This document shows, in pieces, positions 1 to 12,229 of a stretch of DNA of 64,000 bases. The stretch is from Cryptomeria japonica (taxonomy: Eukaryota > Streptophyta > Pinopsida > Cupressales > Cupressaceae), in assembly GCF_030272615.1 (NCBI RefSeq), contig NC_081413.1, forward strand, positions 443,945,038 through 444,009,037, given 5' to 3'. The notes under the pieces were generated by a model. The model had not been told where the DNA came from, ran no database searches, and worked only from the letters and a program-made list of their open reading frames with translations. The position numbers were made by a program, and so were the translations under genes. Every line of letters begins with the position of its first letter. The stretch's first letter is position 1.

Positions 1-1377
1 GTGTTCTCATTTGTGTCTTAGGGTGCTCCTGCACCAAGAAAACATCAAAATACCTCCATGAATACCTCTGGTACAAAATCAAATCCAAAAATTCAAGACA
101 ACTAGAAAAATTGACCAAAATACCTAATACAAGTAGTTTAGCACATATAATATGTATTACAATGCATATGCTAAATTTTGTAGGGCTTATACCAAACATA
201 ACAACTCATTTGACAGTTTTTGAAGCACATCCACTCATAAAAACAACACATTTTCTACAAAACAACGCATTTACAAAACTAGAGCGCACATGTAAAACAC
301 ATCATAATGCATATATGTCAAGTTACAATGCATATACTTAGAAACAACACATATACCAAATGGGACAACACAAATGAGACACAATACAATGCATAAACGA
401 AAAGTAAACTCGCATTTGCACACAAAAACAACAAATATGCTGTTATAGTGCATTTACTTCAGACTTAGACATGGGAAGATGAAATTTTCGACGGGGATAT
501 AAAATAAAAGGCATTATGAAAACTTACAAATAATGGCTTAAAAGAAATGTCCAAAAAATACAAAATGAATGAAATTAACGTTATTAAAAATCATGCACTA
601 TATGGAAAGATATATTGAAACAGCTTCTCACAGACAAAGACTCAAAATACGCTTTGAAAAACTTCCAGAGAGCCTAATAAACCAAAATATTATTCACAGA
701 ACAAATACAACCCAGAGAGAACTCACAATACAATCTCAAACTATACAAAGAACCCACAAAGGGAAGATTCATAGAAGGAAATGTGTGCAAAAATGTGCAT
801 ACAGAAAAACCAAAACTAAGAGGCAAAAATAATAAAATTTTCCCAAAGGCTAAAGTAAAACTATATAACATAATTTACCCTAGGAAATATTAAATTCCAA
901 AATCATATAAACCTTTAGGATAAGATTTATTTCAACCCATCTCCCACATACAAACTGAAGACACGGTGAATACAAGAAGATGAAAACCAGAAATAAAGAG
1001 AAGGGCACCACCAACCTGTAACCAGCAAACTCCCCAAAGCCAAATTCAAGCTCGAAAATAAAATTTGTAGAAAAGATTCAAAGTAGTAACCTGACAACAA
1101 GCAAAGGCTAGTGACTAAAAAGAATACCAAACAAAAACCCTAGCCTCCAAGCCAAAACCCTAGCCTCAAAATCAACCAATAAAAATATTACAAAAGACAA
1201 TATATCTTACCTAGCCCATTAGGCTATATTTTTATTTCTCATTTCAAATTTGTCCAATGAGAATAAACGGTAGGTGAGGGAAATATAAAATCATATTTAT
1301 AATTATAGGTGAGATGTGTAAAGATATAGTATAATATACTTTCCTATCCCCAAATAATTAATAATTAAACCATACAA
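1..1377. other. AT-rich sequence without recognisable genes
   Basis: Short open frames occur on both strands, but none shows a domain, a plausible protein composition or support from a repeated copy elsewhere in the window. A roughly 17-bp stretch containing AAACCCTAGCCTC occurs twice around 1131-1170 without further repetition. I see nothing functional here. Confidence 0.5.
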
Positions 1378-1735
1378 ATAACTATAAACTAAGATTAAAT
1401 AAATAAATCAAATGGGTAATTAAATAGATAACCAAATGGCTTAAATAACCTCAAATAATATTCAACACTAAATCCCAAAGACATTAATAAATAATAAATA
1501 AATAAATAACAATAAATATAAATTAAACAATAAATACCAAATAAATCATTAACCAACAATAAATAATAAATGAATGAATATTAAATCTCAAATAATCAAA
1601 ATAAATCAATAATGAATAAATGAGCATTAAATCCCAAATAATCAAATACTCAAATAAATCTATATTAAACCAATAATTAAACTAAACATTAATAACTATA
1701 TAACCTCACATTAATTAAAAAAATAAATCCATATA
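1378..1735. repeat. low-complexity AAATAAAT-rich tract
   Basis: About 350 bases consist almost entirely of A and T with recurring AATAAATAAATAA and TAAATCCCAAATAA phrases. It is an impure simple-sequence tract with no strict unit and no coding potential. Confidence 0.7.
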
Positions 1736-3055
1736 CACTTGCATACTCACAAGACCATCACATAAACACAAAACCACAACTCACTAATTGACATGGTTAA
1801 CTGTGCCAAGACGTTGACGACTCAAGGTAGACATCTTTGGCCTAGAGTATGTGAAGGGAATTTGTGCCATCTCCAACAACATTCCATTGGGATTTAAAGA
1901 TGTGCTCAGACCTGTTGATCCAGGTGGAGTTGATGTCTGGTACCTACAAATCTTGCATCCATAAAGCCATGATACAATATGTACAAATATATCATAGACG
2001 AACAAGTGATAGAGAATCACAATGACATATCCCTCTTGCAATGTGTGATATGGCATCGTCTCTACTCACGAAGACAATTACACAATAGATCATAAACATG
2101 GCATTAAATCATAAACATAGAATGGGGATAGTATCATCATAAATCATATAGTCCATGTAAGCAGTGATCACATATAATGAGGAAATAGAGTTAGTATAAC
2201 CGATATGCTATCAAATATGTGATCAATATAATCCATCAACATAGAAATGCATATAAGATCCATCAAGAATATATCCATCATATCTCATAATCAATAATAA
2301 GAAGTGTCATTATCATACTAATCCAACATATGTCAGTCATCCATAAGAGCCATCATATAACATATGTCCATATAAAATATCTAACATCATAAACATAGCA
2401 TGTATGATATGAATATATTCATAAGAAATCATCAAGGTATCAACAATATATCTCAATAAGTATATCAACACATAGATCAAAAGAGAAATTGAGGAGGGAC
2501 ACTACAATACCTGAATGTTCTAGTTTTGTTTTATTGATTGTTTATTGGTTAATTTGATTATTCGATTAATGTATTTGAATATCTTGTAGCTGGGCTCCAT
2601 AGTTCTAATCCTTTATGTTGGATTTCTTTCCTTTCCTAAGAGGCTCCATGTTTCATGGGATATTGTTGGATTTATTTGACACCTTTGTTTACTAGGTCTT
2701 GTATTGTTGTGAGCCCATGGTCATGTTGAGGTGTTTCTTATGCGATGTATTGCTCCAACAAGAAGGAGAATTCTTTTTGTTGAGGATTGTTTTTATGACT
2801 CTAGTGGGATATGTTTTGCCTAGATATTGAGGACTTGGGAAGGATTTGGATTCCCCTTTGATTCATGTTCATGCTTGGCTCCTTAATTGTTATGCGTGGG
2901 TGAAGGCTATTGCTTTGTATGAGGCCTTATGTACCCTATTTTGTGCAACATGTTCTTTATGATGTTATGAGAACTTTTAAGCCACTTTTGTGCCTTCACT
3001 ATGTGGTTATGATTTTATTGTTAATGTATGTTATCCTAATGGTCTAGGAACATGT
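1736..3055. other. unassigned non-coding sequence
   Basis: The part at about 2090-2480 is rich in loosely repeated CATCATAAACATAG-like and ATATCATA-like phrases; the part at 2520-3055 is T/G-rich. No protein family, RNA gene or LTR boundary was recognised. It is the left flank of the solo LTR that starts at 3056. Confidence 0.4.
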
Positions 3056-4103
3056 TGTTAGGTCCCAGAGACAACTGAGAGCGGGGAGTGAATTAGTTGT
3101 CTAACAATTTTAAACCAAAAACAACTTAACCAATTTACTGCTTAATACCAGTAAACTAGTCTTATGTGTTGGTAGACAGTTTTAACATTTAATTGCAATA
3201 CCGGTAAGGATTAATGCATGAAACAAAAGGATAAAGTCATCCACAATACACCAATATTTGTACGTGGAAACCCTATAAGGGGAAAAACCATGGTGGGAAA
3301 CCTTACCCACAATCAGATGATACTATTACAGATAGTAATTGTACATAAATGGAGTCTGCACATGCAGAAAGGCCAAGCGCTTAGAGCTCACTGCTCAATC
3401 ACAAATGGGAGTCACACTGACTACAATTGGATGTTTAAATCCAATAAGAATGCACTGCTCAAAATAACATCTTCATATGCTGGATTCAGTACCGGTGTAG
3501 TTCTGATATGCTTTCACAAAAACCTAGCTTCACCTTCAAATGATGTCTGCATGTATAGCTCTGCTTAGTCTCACATATACCTTCTTACAATTCCTTTTTC
3601 GCATTCCATATCCGATCTTACAAATAAGATCTTACATTTATACCATAACCTAAGACCAATTTTAGTAGGTCGGCTCTACAAGATATTACAATAAAAACAT
3701 TTTACAAACAATACAATATCTGATGCAATAACCGATTTAACATGTTAGCTTAATGCATTTACAACAATAATTAATCATCTCCATATTATGTCATGCTGAT
3801 TTGGAAAAGATAAACCTATCGGTGCATAACCTGGACCTTTTTGCCAGTAACAACAAATATGCAAATATGAATATACCAATAACCAATTCTCCAAGACAAG
3901 ATGTCCAAATGATGTCTTTGACATTACAAAGTGTTTTCCATGCCATTCCAAGTGCTAGTGATCATTATATCCTGCTGCTATACCATATACCGGTGACTGT
4001 GCATAAGTCACTTGCTTGCCGGTGAATGTTTGCTAGATCTCCAAAGTGCTAGAGTTTTAGTAGATGTTGACATCAATGACAAAACCATACCAAAATACCA
4101 ACA
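3056..4103 (-). mobile_element. solo LTR, Copia family C
   Basis: This 1,048-bp block is the reverse complement of the LTRs of Copia C (38393-39414 and 42071-43132). On the plus strand it begins TGTTAGGTCCC and ends ACCAAAATACCAACA, so on its own strand it has the canonical TG...CA ends. The flanking pentamers are CATGT (3051-3055) and CATGC (4104-4108), a target duplication with one transition. No gag or pol lies beside it, so it is best explained as a solo LTR left by LTR-LTR recombination. Its U5 stem-loop is retained with one mismatch. Confidence 0.85.
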
Positions 4104-4481
4104 CATGCTAGGGGGAAGTGGGCTTCCAAGTGAGTGACTGGGATTGGATGGAGTAGATGGCTAGGTTAACCAGAGTCTAGATCACCAAATATCTCATTGG
4201 TAACTTAATTACTAACTCATGGGTTTTGGTAGAATAGTTCATCTTAATAGGATAAGAAATTGTTGGTGGCCCCTCTGCCTTGCCCAGTGGTTTAGATCTA
4301 GGATAGGATTGGGAAGGCCTTGGTAACCTAGGTAATCTAATCTGCCTTACTCCATTAAGGTTGAGATGGCTTTGCATGTGCATCTAGGATGACCAAGATA
4401 GGTTTCTAGGTATGATCGGGCCAGGTGACCAGGTTCCCATTTGCTGCATGTGATGACACTCTTTACCATACATGTAGGTCC
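4104..4481. other. short spacer between solo LTR and Copia A
   Basis: The 378 bases between the solo LTR and the left end of Copia A hold no feature that I recognise. Confidence 0.4.
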
Positions 4482-5468
4482 TATTGGCATGTTTGGCCTA
4501 ACTGATGAAGATGAGATAATGGTGGATGACTATACCGGTAGAGGAAGATGACATGATCAATTATTTATATTGTCATTGATGTCAACCAGGTTCAACTGAT
4601 GTTTAATGATGTTTACAGTTGGTTTTTGGTGATTGACTTGTTGGCTAAGTGATTTGGTCTACTGGAGTAAGAGTTTGACAGTTTAATAGAGTTTATCAAC
4701 AAGACTACAAACTAGGATGTAAATCGGTAAAGCAGATAAGTTTTGATGGAATCGGATGATTGGTGATGTTTGGTGACTTGTGGTTTGATACATAAGATTT
4801 TATGATGGATTTGAGTATGTGACTGGAACTGCATCTTATGTTGATTACCGGAAGGTATGTTTTGAATTTCTTATGAAGGTTTTCTAGGGTTTAAGAAGGG
4901 TTTAAGGATAGGTAAAGAATTCACTTAATTGGTAATGATTTATTTTTTGGCGGTGATCTACATCAAGTTCACGTGTTGATGATAATGCAACACAAACCAC
5001 TTGATGAGTTTGAAAGATGTTTTGGCACGTTTGGAGAATGAATTTATTGGGAATGTGCAAAGTGCTTAGTGGAATGTGCTAAGGGTTTTCAACTTTGTAC
5101 CAAATCGACTTGCTATGACGATTTATGATCATTCAACGACCGATATTGATTTGTAATTTATTGTAATGATCCCTTTACTGATTTGTAATGAGTTGTAAAG
5201 ATTTGTGATGATATATGTAGTAAGTCTTAGGGTTTTGATGTTGACCTAGTTGTAAACGGTATTTATGTCAGCAAGGTTGATGTTTTAGAGTGTCGGTGAT
5301 TTTGAGAAGTGTGAGAAGCTGAACCAATGTGTGAGAAGATCTGCCAGAGAGATGAAGACTTAGAACTTAATTGGATCTAATCAAGCAAGCAGTAGAGTGC
5401 TATACTTAGATCATTAAGTGTTGCTCTCTAAATCCTCTTGTGAGGTTGATCGTAATAGATCAAAGATT

Positions 5469-5572
5469 CTAACAGGGTTGAGGTAAATCCCTTAACTGGG
5501 TGACTCCTAACAAGGTCTTCTCCTAACAGGGTATCATTGTAATCTTCTAACTGAGCTTGGCTCCTAACAAGG
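5469..5572 (+). repeat. CCTAACARGG motif cluster in the LTR
   Basis: Six variants of CTAACAGGG / CCTAACAAGG / TTAACTGGG start near 5469, 5491, 5506, 5522, 5546 and 5563, spaced 15-24 bp. Similar clusters occur in the right LTR (11465-11700) and, as CCTGTTAGG on the plus strand, in the minus-strand LTRs at 43980-44210, 53170-53390 and 59550-59760. Confidence 0.65.
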
Positions 5573-5987
5573 CACATTTTGAAAGAGTGCAAAATATTTG
5601 TGGGTACCAATTCCCATCGTGGTTTTTCTCTATTTGGGTTTTCATGTGAAAAACATGGTGTTCATTTGTGGTATGCTTTTCTTGTGATGTTCATGTTTTA
5701 TTTTTGTTAACTGGTAAAGATGATTTATGTTTTTTTCTCAGAGAACTTTAAGTGATTACTAGTATTGATGATTATATGATTGATGAAGCATTCTGATCAT
5801 TTAATAAGTTGGTAACTACTTTTGTTGATCTAATATTAAATTGATGGCTGATCTGATCAATAAGTTTGCATAAGAGGAAATGATTATCTAGATCTGATAA
5901 GGAAATCTGTTATGAAGATTTGGTTTCAGTGTTGAATGTTTTTAGAACTGAGATAAGTCTATTTTGGTGTTAAAAGTTTTAGTTTTT

Positions 5988-6021
5988 GTTAATACTGATT
6001 CACCCCCCTCTCAGTATTAAC
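5988..6021 (+). other. U5 RNA stem-loop with C-rich loop
   Basis: GTTAATACTGA (5988-5998) and TCAGTATTAAC (6011-6021) form a perfect 11-bp inverted repeat around the loop TTCACCCCCCTC. It lies 20 bases before the LTR end. The right LTR keeps the stem (12108-12118 with 12130-12140) with one G-U pair. Confidence 0.7.
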
Positions 6022-6043
6022 CTGATCCTCTAGGTTTATCAAT

Positions 6044-6055
6044 TGGTATCAGAGC
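6044..6055 (+). other. primer-binding site (tRNA-iMet type)
   Basis: TGGTATCAGAGC, a few bases after the LTR end, is the usual plant Copia primer-binding site, complementary to the 3' end of initiator tRNA-Met. Confidence 0.9.
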
Positions 6056-6110
6056 ATTGGTCCTCTATGTGCAGAAAGCCTAACAACTTGAGGGAAAGAT
6101 TTTGTGAAAG

Positions 6111-7029
6111 ATGATGAAGAAGGAGGGTCCCAAGTTTACCAGGGACAACTATCGGATATGGAGTGATCGGATGAAGATCTATATTAAAGGAATGGGTTCA
6201 TAGTACTGGAATGATGTGATAACCAAGTATGTTGCACCTACTACTAGTCCCTTGACACCAGATGAGCTCAAAGAATAGTTAGAAAACATTCAGGCTCTTG
6301 AAGCAATTGTAAGTACTTTGTCTAACTCTAAATATATTGATGTTCATTGATTAGAAATTGCAAATGAAGTATGGGAGATATTAAAATTAATCTATGAAAG
6401 ATATGAACATGTACAAAGGGCAAAGGAAGAGAGTCTGAGAGGAAAATTTGATGATATGAAAAAGGTTGACGATGAGAAAATAACTCAATATGTACAAAGG
6501 ATTAAGGAAGTTTTAGGTAGAATAAAGAGTGCCATAGGTAAGATTGAAGATGGTACTGTTGTTAGCAAAATGCTTAGAACTCTTTAACCGTAGTATTCTA
6601 TTAGAGTGTCTTCTATTCAAGAACTGAGATGCATTTCAAAAGATAAAGCTACTATTGATTGTTTAATTGGAAAGTTAATTGCATTTGAACTTAACAGTTT
6701 TGATAATAGTGTTTCCAAACCTTTTGAATCTGCCTTTAAGGCTTCAGTAACTAGCACATCAGCAAGGAAAGGAAAAGATGTTTGCCATAATCATGACTAC
6801 AGGTCTAGTTATGGCAGTAGTAGAGGTGATGGTGATTATGAATATCATCTGATGGAACTTGAGGCATTATTGGCTAGAAGATTCCTTAGAGGAATATGTA
6901 AATGTAAAGGTCGATTACCCTTGAAGTGTTTCTCTTGTAGTAAGATTGGGCACATAGCTGCTAAATGCCCTAACGCTGATAAGAAAGATAAGTTTAGGAG
7001 ATTCAAAGGAAAAAGAAAGATAACAACTT
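6111..7029 (+). pseudogene. Copia A gag (UBN2-type, zinc knuckle)
   Basis: Gag coats the element RNA in virus-like particles. The frame opens with two ATG codons at 6111 and 6114 and reads MMKKEGPKFTRDNYRIW, the usual start of a plant Copia gag. A UBN2-like helical region follows, then a CCHC knuckle at about 6928-6970 (C-FS-C-SKIG-H-IAAK-C). Stops at about 6201, 6276, 6348, 6585 and 6591 interrupt the frame; the first two are TAG where Gln is expected. It reads into the protease in the same frame, as in single-polyprotein Copia elements. Compared with the B copy, A lacks about 35 codons between knuckle and protease. Confidence 0.85.
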
Positions 7030-7361
7030 TGGTGTCTCATATGGATAACAATGATGAATGGATAATAGGTAGTGGTTGCTCACACCACATGACCGGCAAC
7101 AAAAGTAAGTTCCTATCCCTTGAAGAGTTTGATGGAGATGTTGTAAGATTGTGTAATAACTCTCCCTACATGGTCAAAGGTAAAGGATCAATTTCATTAA
7201 ATGTGAAGAGTAATGCAGATGATGTCTTATGGGATGAAGGACTAAAGCATAACCTCTTGAGTGTTGGACAACTTAATGATAAGAGATATCTACTTGAATT
7301 CAAAAGTGGAGTGTGCAGGATTCTTGGAAATAATGGAGAATTGATTGCTACTTGGAAGTAG
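7030..7361 (+). pseudogene. Copia A protease
   Basis: The retropepsin-like segment contains the Copia motif around the active site, here W-I-I-G-S-G-C-S-H-H-M-T. The catalytic Asp expected in D-S-G is Gly, so this copy would be inactive; the matching stretch in copy B (43330-43380) keeps Asp. It continues into the hydrophobic flap and the H-N-L-L-S-V-G-Q-L motif that leads to the pre-integrase region. The frame ends at a TAG at 7359-7361. Confidence 0.8.
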
Positions 7362-8444
7362 ACTAGAGGTAATTTATTTCATCTGAATACTAATGTAAAT
7401 GATTGTTTGGTGGTGAAGATTGAAGATGGCTGGTTGTGGCACAAGAGATTTTGTCATGTCAATTTTGACAATTTGATTAAAGTTAGTAAGTCAAGTATTG
7501 CTAGAGGTTTGCCACATCTTGTGAAACCGAACAATGTGTTATGCAAGGATTTTCAGATGGGTAAGATGACCTCTGTATCCTTCAAGAGTAAGTCTTTTTC
7601 TTTAGAGAATATTCTTGATTTAGTTCATACTGATGGTTGTGGTTCTATGAGGACTAAGATCTATTTTGGTGATAAGTATTTTATGATCTTTACTGATGAT
7701 TATTCCAAAATGATGTGGGTAACTTTTTTGAGAAAAAAGTCTAAGGCTTTTATTAAGTTTAAAGCATTTAAAGCTCTTGTTGAGAAGATACCAGGATAAA
7801 TAACTAAAATGTTTGAGATCTGACTAGGGAGGTGAATTCACATCTGTTGAGTTTGTCAAGTATTGTGATGAACAAGGAATTAAGAGGTAGATGTTAGCTC
7901 CTAGAACTCCACAATGAAATGGGATAGAAGAGAGAATCAATAGAATAATTGTTTAAGCTGCTAGAACCATATTTATTCAAGGTAAAGTACTAAAGATATT
8001 TTGGAGAGAAGCAGTCAACACTATTGTCTATACTTTGAATCGAGTACTTGTCAAAAAAGTTAATAACAAAACACTTTATGAATTATGGCATGGAAAGACT
8101 CCTATTGTAAGTTAATTGAAAATCTTTGGGAGTAAATGTTATATTAAGAGAGATGATTACACTATAAAGTTTGATACTAAGTGTGATGAAGGCATTTTTC
8201 TTGGTTACTCTACAAAGAGTAAGGCATTTAAATGTTATAACAAGAGAACTAAGAAGATCATTGAGAGTGACAATGTGAAGATAGATGAACTCCTTAAGAA
8301 ATCTGGTGAGTCCAGCAGGTCTAAACCTGAGAAAGATGAAGAAAGACTTGTGTTCATAGAACTGGAAGTGTAGAAGACTGATGAGCAAAATGTTGTAGAA
8401 ATAGGTGCTCAACCGATAAATGCAGAGAGTGATGAAGAATAATG
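7362..8444 (+). pseudogene. Copia A integrase
   Basis: The pre-integrase HHCC finger starts near 7436 (W-H-K-R-F-C-H-V-N), but its last Cys is replaced (C-K-D-F where copy B has C-K-D-C). The core holds the first Asp in V-H-T-D at about 7630. The second Asp (S-D-x-G-G-E-F, about 7827) and the Glu (Q-N-G-I-E-E-R, about 7915) lie past a frameshift near 7800. The C-terminal part (F-G-S-K-C-Y ... G-Y-S-T-K-S-K-A) is open at 8116-8373. Several stops make the gene dead. Confidence 0.8.
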
Positions 8445-8520
8445 AATAACATCAAGCAGGAAGCATAGAATTGGAACCGATTATTCAAAGGTACGCTAGG
8501 TTAAATCACTTGGAACAAAA

Positions 8521-10068
8521 AATAATTGGAGATAAACATGTTGGAGTACAAACAAGGAGGAAAATCAAAGAAAATTCTTGTCTAATTTCTACTATTGAGC
8601 CGAAAACAGTAAGAGAGGCATTAATGGATGATGACTAGATTAGTGCAATTAATGAGGAGTTAGATCAGATAGAGAAGAACAAGACATGGACACTTGTCCC
8701 CAAACTGGAAGACAAGAATGTGATTGGAACCAAATGGGTTTTTAGAAACAAGTTAAATGAAGAAGGAAAGGTTGTGAGAAATAAAGCAAGATTGGTTTGC
8801 AAAGGCTATGCACAAGAAGAAGGAGAATATTATGGTGAAACCTTTGCACCTGTGGCAAGATTGGAAGGAGTAAGAATGCTACTTGCTTATGCTGCATTTA
8901 AAGGATTTAAAGTTTATTAGATGGATGTTAAATCAACTTTTCTCAATGGCATCCTTCAAGAAAAAATATACATAGAAAAAATGGATGGATTTTCTTTGTC
9001 TGATGACAAAGATATGCTTTGCAAACTACATAAGGCATTGTATGGATTGAAGAAAGCACCAAGAGCATGGTTTGAAAGATTAGATGCACACCTAATCAAG
9101 ATAGGATTATAGTGTACCAGTGAGGACAATAACATATATCTAAAGACTGATGGAGAGAAAGTATTGATAGCTAAAGTATTTGTGGATGGCATTATCTTTG
9201 GTGGTAATGATGACTTATGCATGGATTTTGCTAAGTAGATGAAAAAGGAATTTGAGATGTCTCTTATTGGAGAGATTAATTTTTTTATTAGGTTGCAGGT
9301 CTAGCAATTGGATGGTGGAATTTTTATCTGTCAGAGTAATTATGTCAAAGAGGTGTTGAAAACATTTGTCATGGAAGATTGTAAACTGATTGGTGACAGG
9401 ATGCAAGTTAGCTAAGCAAGATGACTCACCATCTGTGGATGAGAAAGAATATAGGTCTATGATTGGTAAATTGCATTATGTCATTCATAGTAGACTGGAT
9501 ATTGCACATGTTGTTGGATTGGTTGCTAGATTTCAAAAGGATCCCAAGGAGACTCACTTGGTAGAAGTGAAAAGGATATTCTGATGCCTGAAAGGCACAG
9601 TAGATTATGGTTTGTGGTATCCTTATAAAGGAAATTTCTCTTGGGATGTGTTTACTAATGTAGATTGGGTAGGCAATGTCAATGACCAAAAAAGTACTAC
9701 CGGTGGAGATTTTCTTCTTGGAGGCAGATTGGTTTCTTGGACAACTAAGAAGAAAACTTGTGTTTCTTAGTCAATAGCAGAGGAAGAGTATATTGCAACA
9801 TCAATGAATTGCATGTAGGCAATCTAGATGAGACATGTGCTTGAAGGATTCAGATTGATATGTCTGAATCAGTAACTATTTACTATGATAATACTAGTGC
9901 AATCAATATTTTAAAAAATCATGTGTTACATGCAAGAACAAAGCACATAGAAGAAATATCATTTTCTAAGAGAAAGAGTATAGGAAAAACAAGTCTGCAT
10001 GGAGTATGTGACAAGCAAAGAGCAACTAGCAAATATTTTCACAAAACCATTGCCGAAAACAACCTTTG
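8521..10068 (+). pseudogene. Copia A reverse transcriptase and RNase H
   Basis: The RT begins with the Copia motif G-T-K-W-V-F-R-N-K (about 8726) and contains L-V-C-K-G-Y and F-A-P-V-A-R. A TAG at 8918 stands where Gln is expected before M-D-V-K. The A-L-Y-G-L-K-K-A-P-R-A-W motif follows at about 9037. The catalytic V-D-D is changed to V-D-G at about 9184. RNase H is seen as V-D-W-V-G-N ... K-S-T-T-G-G (about 9660) and Y-Y-D-N-T-S-A-I-N (about 9880). At least two frameshifts and many TAG codons are present. Confidence 0.85.
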
Positions 10069-10511
10069 AGTATCTCAGAGGTAAATTAGGGGTCAAAACC
10101 CTACTCAAACAAAACTAGAATGCAGGATGCATCTATCCAGTGGGATTCATAACTATTTTTCACTTTGGATTGATGAGATGTGGGCTACTCCATAGGGGGA
10201 GCAACTTAGATGTGTTTGCAGACATGTTGAAGACAACAACTGTAGTAGACTTAATGATTTGTAATGCTTATGCACCTTTGGTATTGATGTCAAAGGGGGA
10301 GAAGAAATATGATTAGGAGAAGAAATATGATTAGGAGAAGAAATATGATTAAGATAAGAGATATGATTAGTTGGAGTAGATATAGTGTAACCAATAGATG
10401 TGATGCAACAGATAAGAGAAGAGTTGCAGAGAGGGTCTAGAATAGAGAGAAGAACAGTATGAGTTGAGTACGTTGATATTTAGTCTTGCCATCAATGCCA
10501 AAGGGGTATAT
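10069..10511 (+). other. Copia A 3' untranslated region with polypurine tracts
   Basis: Non-coding stretch between RNase H and the right LTR. Polypurine runs occur at about 10192 (AGGGGGAGC), 10291 (AAAGGGGGAGAAGAA) and directly before the LTR at about 10499 (AAAGGGG). The last is in the position of the functional polypurine tract. Confidence 0.7.
10301..10370 (+). repeat. 18-bp tandem repeat
   Basis: Three copies of GAAGAAATATGATTAGGA start at 10301, 10319 and 10337, followed by a decayed fourth. It lies directly behind a polypurine run in the 3' untranslated region of Copia A. Confidence 0.8.
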
Positions 10512-12160
10512 TGCTGGCATGTTTGGCATACTGATCAAGATGAGATGATGGTGTATGACTATACTGGTAGAGGAAGATGACATGATCAATTATTTATATT
10601 GTCATTGATGTCATCCAAGTTCAACCAATGTTTAATGATATTTACAACTTATTTTTGGTAATTGACTTGTTGGCTAAGTGCTTTGGTCTACCAGAGTAAG
10701 AGTTTGATAGTTTAATAGAGTTTATTGGCAAGATTGCGAATTAGTATCTTAACCGGTAAAGCACATAAGTTTTGATGGAATCAGGTGATTGAAGACATTT
10801 GGTGACCTATGGCTTGATACATAAGATTTTATGATGGATTTGAGTATGTGACCAGAACCGAATCCAATGTTTATTACCAGAAGGTATGTTTTGAATTTAT
10901 GATGAAGATTTGCCAAGGTTAAAGAAGGGTTTAAGGACTGGTAAAGAATTATCTTAACCGGTAAAGATTTTTGGTTTGGTGGTGATCTACATCAAGTTCA
11001 CGTGTAGATGATAATGTGGCACAAACCATGTGATGAGTTTGAAAGATGTTTTGGTGCATTTGGAGAATGAATTTCTTAGGAATGCGCAAAGTTTTTAGCT
11101 GCATGTGCTAAGGGTTTGACTTTGTACCAAATAAACTTGTTGAGATGATTTATGATCATTCAATGACTGATATTGATTTGTAATTGATTGTAATGATCCC
11201 TATGATGATCTATAATAAATTGTAAAGATCTATGATGATCTATGTAGTAAGTCTTAGGGTTTTGATGCCGACCTAGTTGTAAAACGTAGTTATGTCGACA
11301 AGGCAGATGTTTTGGCGTGTCAGTGATTTTGAGAAGTGTGAGAAGCCAAACCAGTGTGTGAGAAGATCTACCAGAGAGATGCTGACTTAGAACTTAATTG
11401 GATCTAATCAAGCAAGCAGTAGAGTTCTATACATAGATCATTCACTGTTATTTTATAACAATTACAACAACTAAAATCCCTTAACTTGGTAGGTCCTAAC
11501 ATGCCTCACAATGTAAAATCCCCTAACAGGGTGACTGAATATCTGAGTTCTAAATCCTCTTGAGAGGTTGATCCTAATAGATCAAAGCTTATAAAAGGGA
11601 TGAGGTAAATCCCTTAACCGGGTGACTCCTAATAGGGTATGCTCCTAAAAGGGCATCATTGTAAGCTTCTAACCATTTTTGGCTCCTAACAGAGTGCATT
11701 CCAAAAGAGTGGAAAATATTTGTGGGTACCAATTCCCATCATGGTTTTTCCCTATTTGGGTTTCTAAGTGAAAAACATGGTGTTCATGTGTGGTATTCTT
11801 TTCTTGTGATTTTCATGTTTTATTTATGTTAACTAGTAAAGACAGTTTATGTTTGTTTATCAGAGATCTTTAAGTGATTATTGGTATTGATGATTATATG
11901 ATTGATGAAACATTCTGATTAGTTAATAAGTTGGTAGCTCTATTTGTTGATTTGATATTGAATTGATGGATAATCTAATAAATAAGTTTGCATATGAGGA
12001 AATTATTATCTAGACCTGATAAGTAAATCTTTTATGAAGATTTGGTTTAAGTGTAATGTTTTTAGATCTAAGAGAAGTCTATTTTGGTGTTGAAAGTTTT
12101 AGTTTTTGTTAATATTGATTCACCCCCTCTCAGTATTAACTGAATCCTCTAATTTTATCA
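10512..12160 (+). repeat. LTR shared by Copia A and Copia B
   Basis: This LTR is the 3' LTR of A and the 5' LTR of B: its end TTTATCA is followed by a primer-binding site and a second gag start. Such LTR-internal-LTR-internal chains usually arise by unequal recombination between LTRs. Its U5 stem-loop is at 12108-12140. Confidence 0.85.
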
Positions 12161-12162
12161 AT

Positions 12163-12174
12163 TGGTATCAGAGC
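12163..12174 (+). other. primer-binding site of Copia B
   Basis: TGGTATCAGAGC directly after the shared LTR, identical to that of A. Confidence 0.9.
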
Positions 12175-12229
12175 ATTAGTCCTCTATGTGCAAAAAGCGT
12201 AACAACTTGAGGGATATATTTTGTGAAAG

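Larger units (their letters stand above)
4482..6041 (+). repeat. 5' LTR of Copia A
   Basis: It matches 10512-12160 over its length. Its left edge is placed where the two copies start to align (TATTGGCATG here, TGCTGGCATG in the right copy). Its right edge is TTTATCA, just before the primer-binding site. The right copy is about 90 bp longer because of indels around 11440-11540. The last ~550 bp hold a CCTAACARGG motif cluster and the U5 hairpin. Confidence 0.85.
4482..12160 (+). mobile_element. Copia element A, near full length, degenerate
   Basis: A 7.7-kb Ty1/Copia element with two long LTRs (4482-6041 and 10512-12160), a tRNA-iMet-type primer-binding site and the Copia domain order gag, zinc knuckle, protease, integrase, RT and RNase H. 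Many TAG codons and at least three frameshifts make it non-functional. The right LTR is followed at once by a second primer-binding site and a second gag, so A and the next element (B) form a tandem that shares one LTR. For that reason no right-hand target duplication can be tested. Confidence 0.9.

Noticed and set aside
1131-1170. AAACCCTAG phrases as an interstitial telomere repeat
   Set aside because: Only two copies within ordinary sequence; the plant telomere unit TTTAGGG is not tandemly repeated.
2520-3055. Possible exon in the G/T-rich region
   Set aside because: No splice-bounded frame longer than about 60 codons and no protein-like pattern was found.
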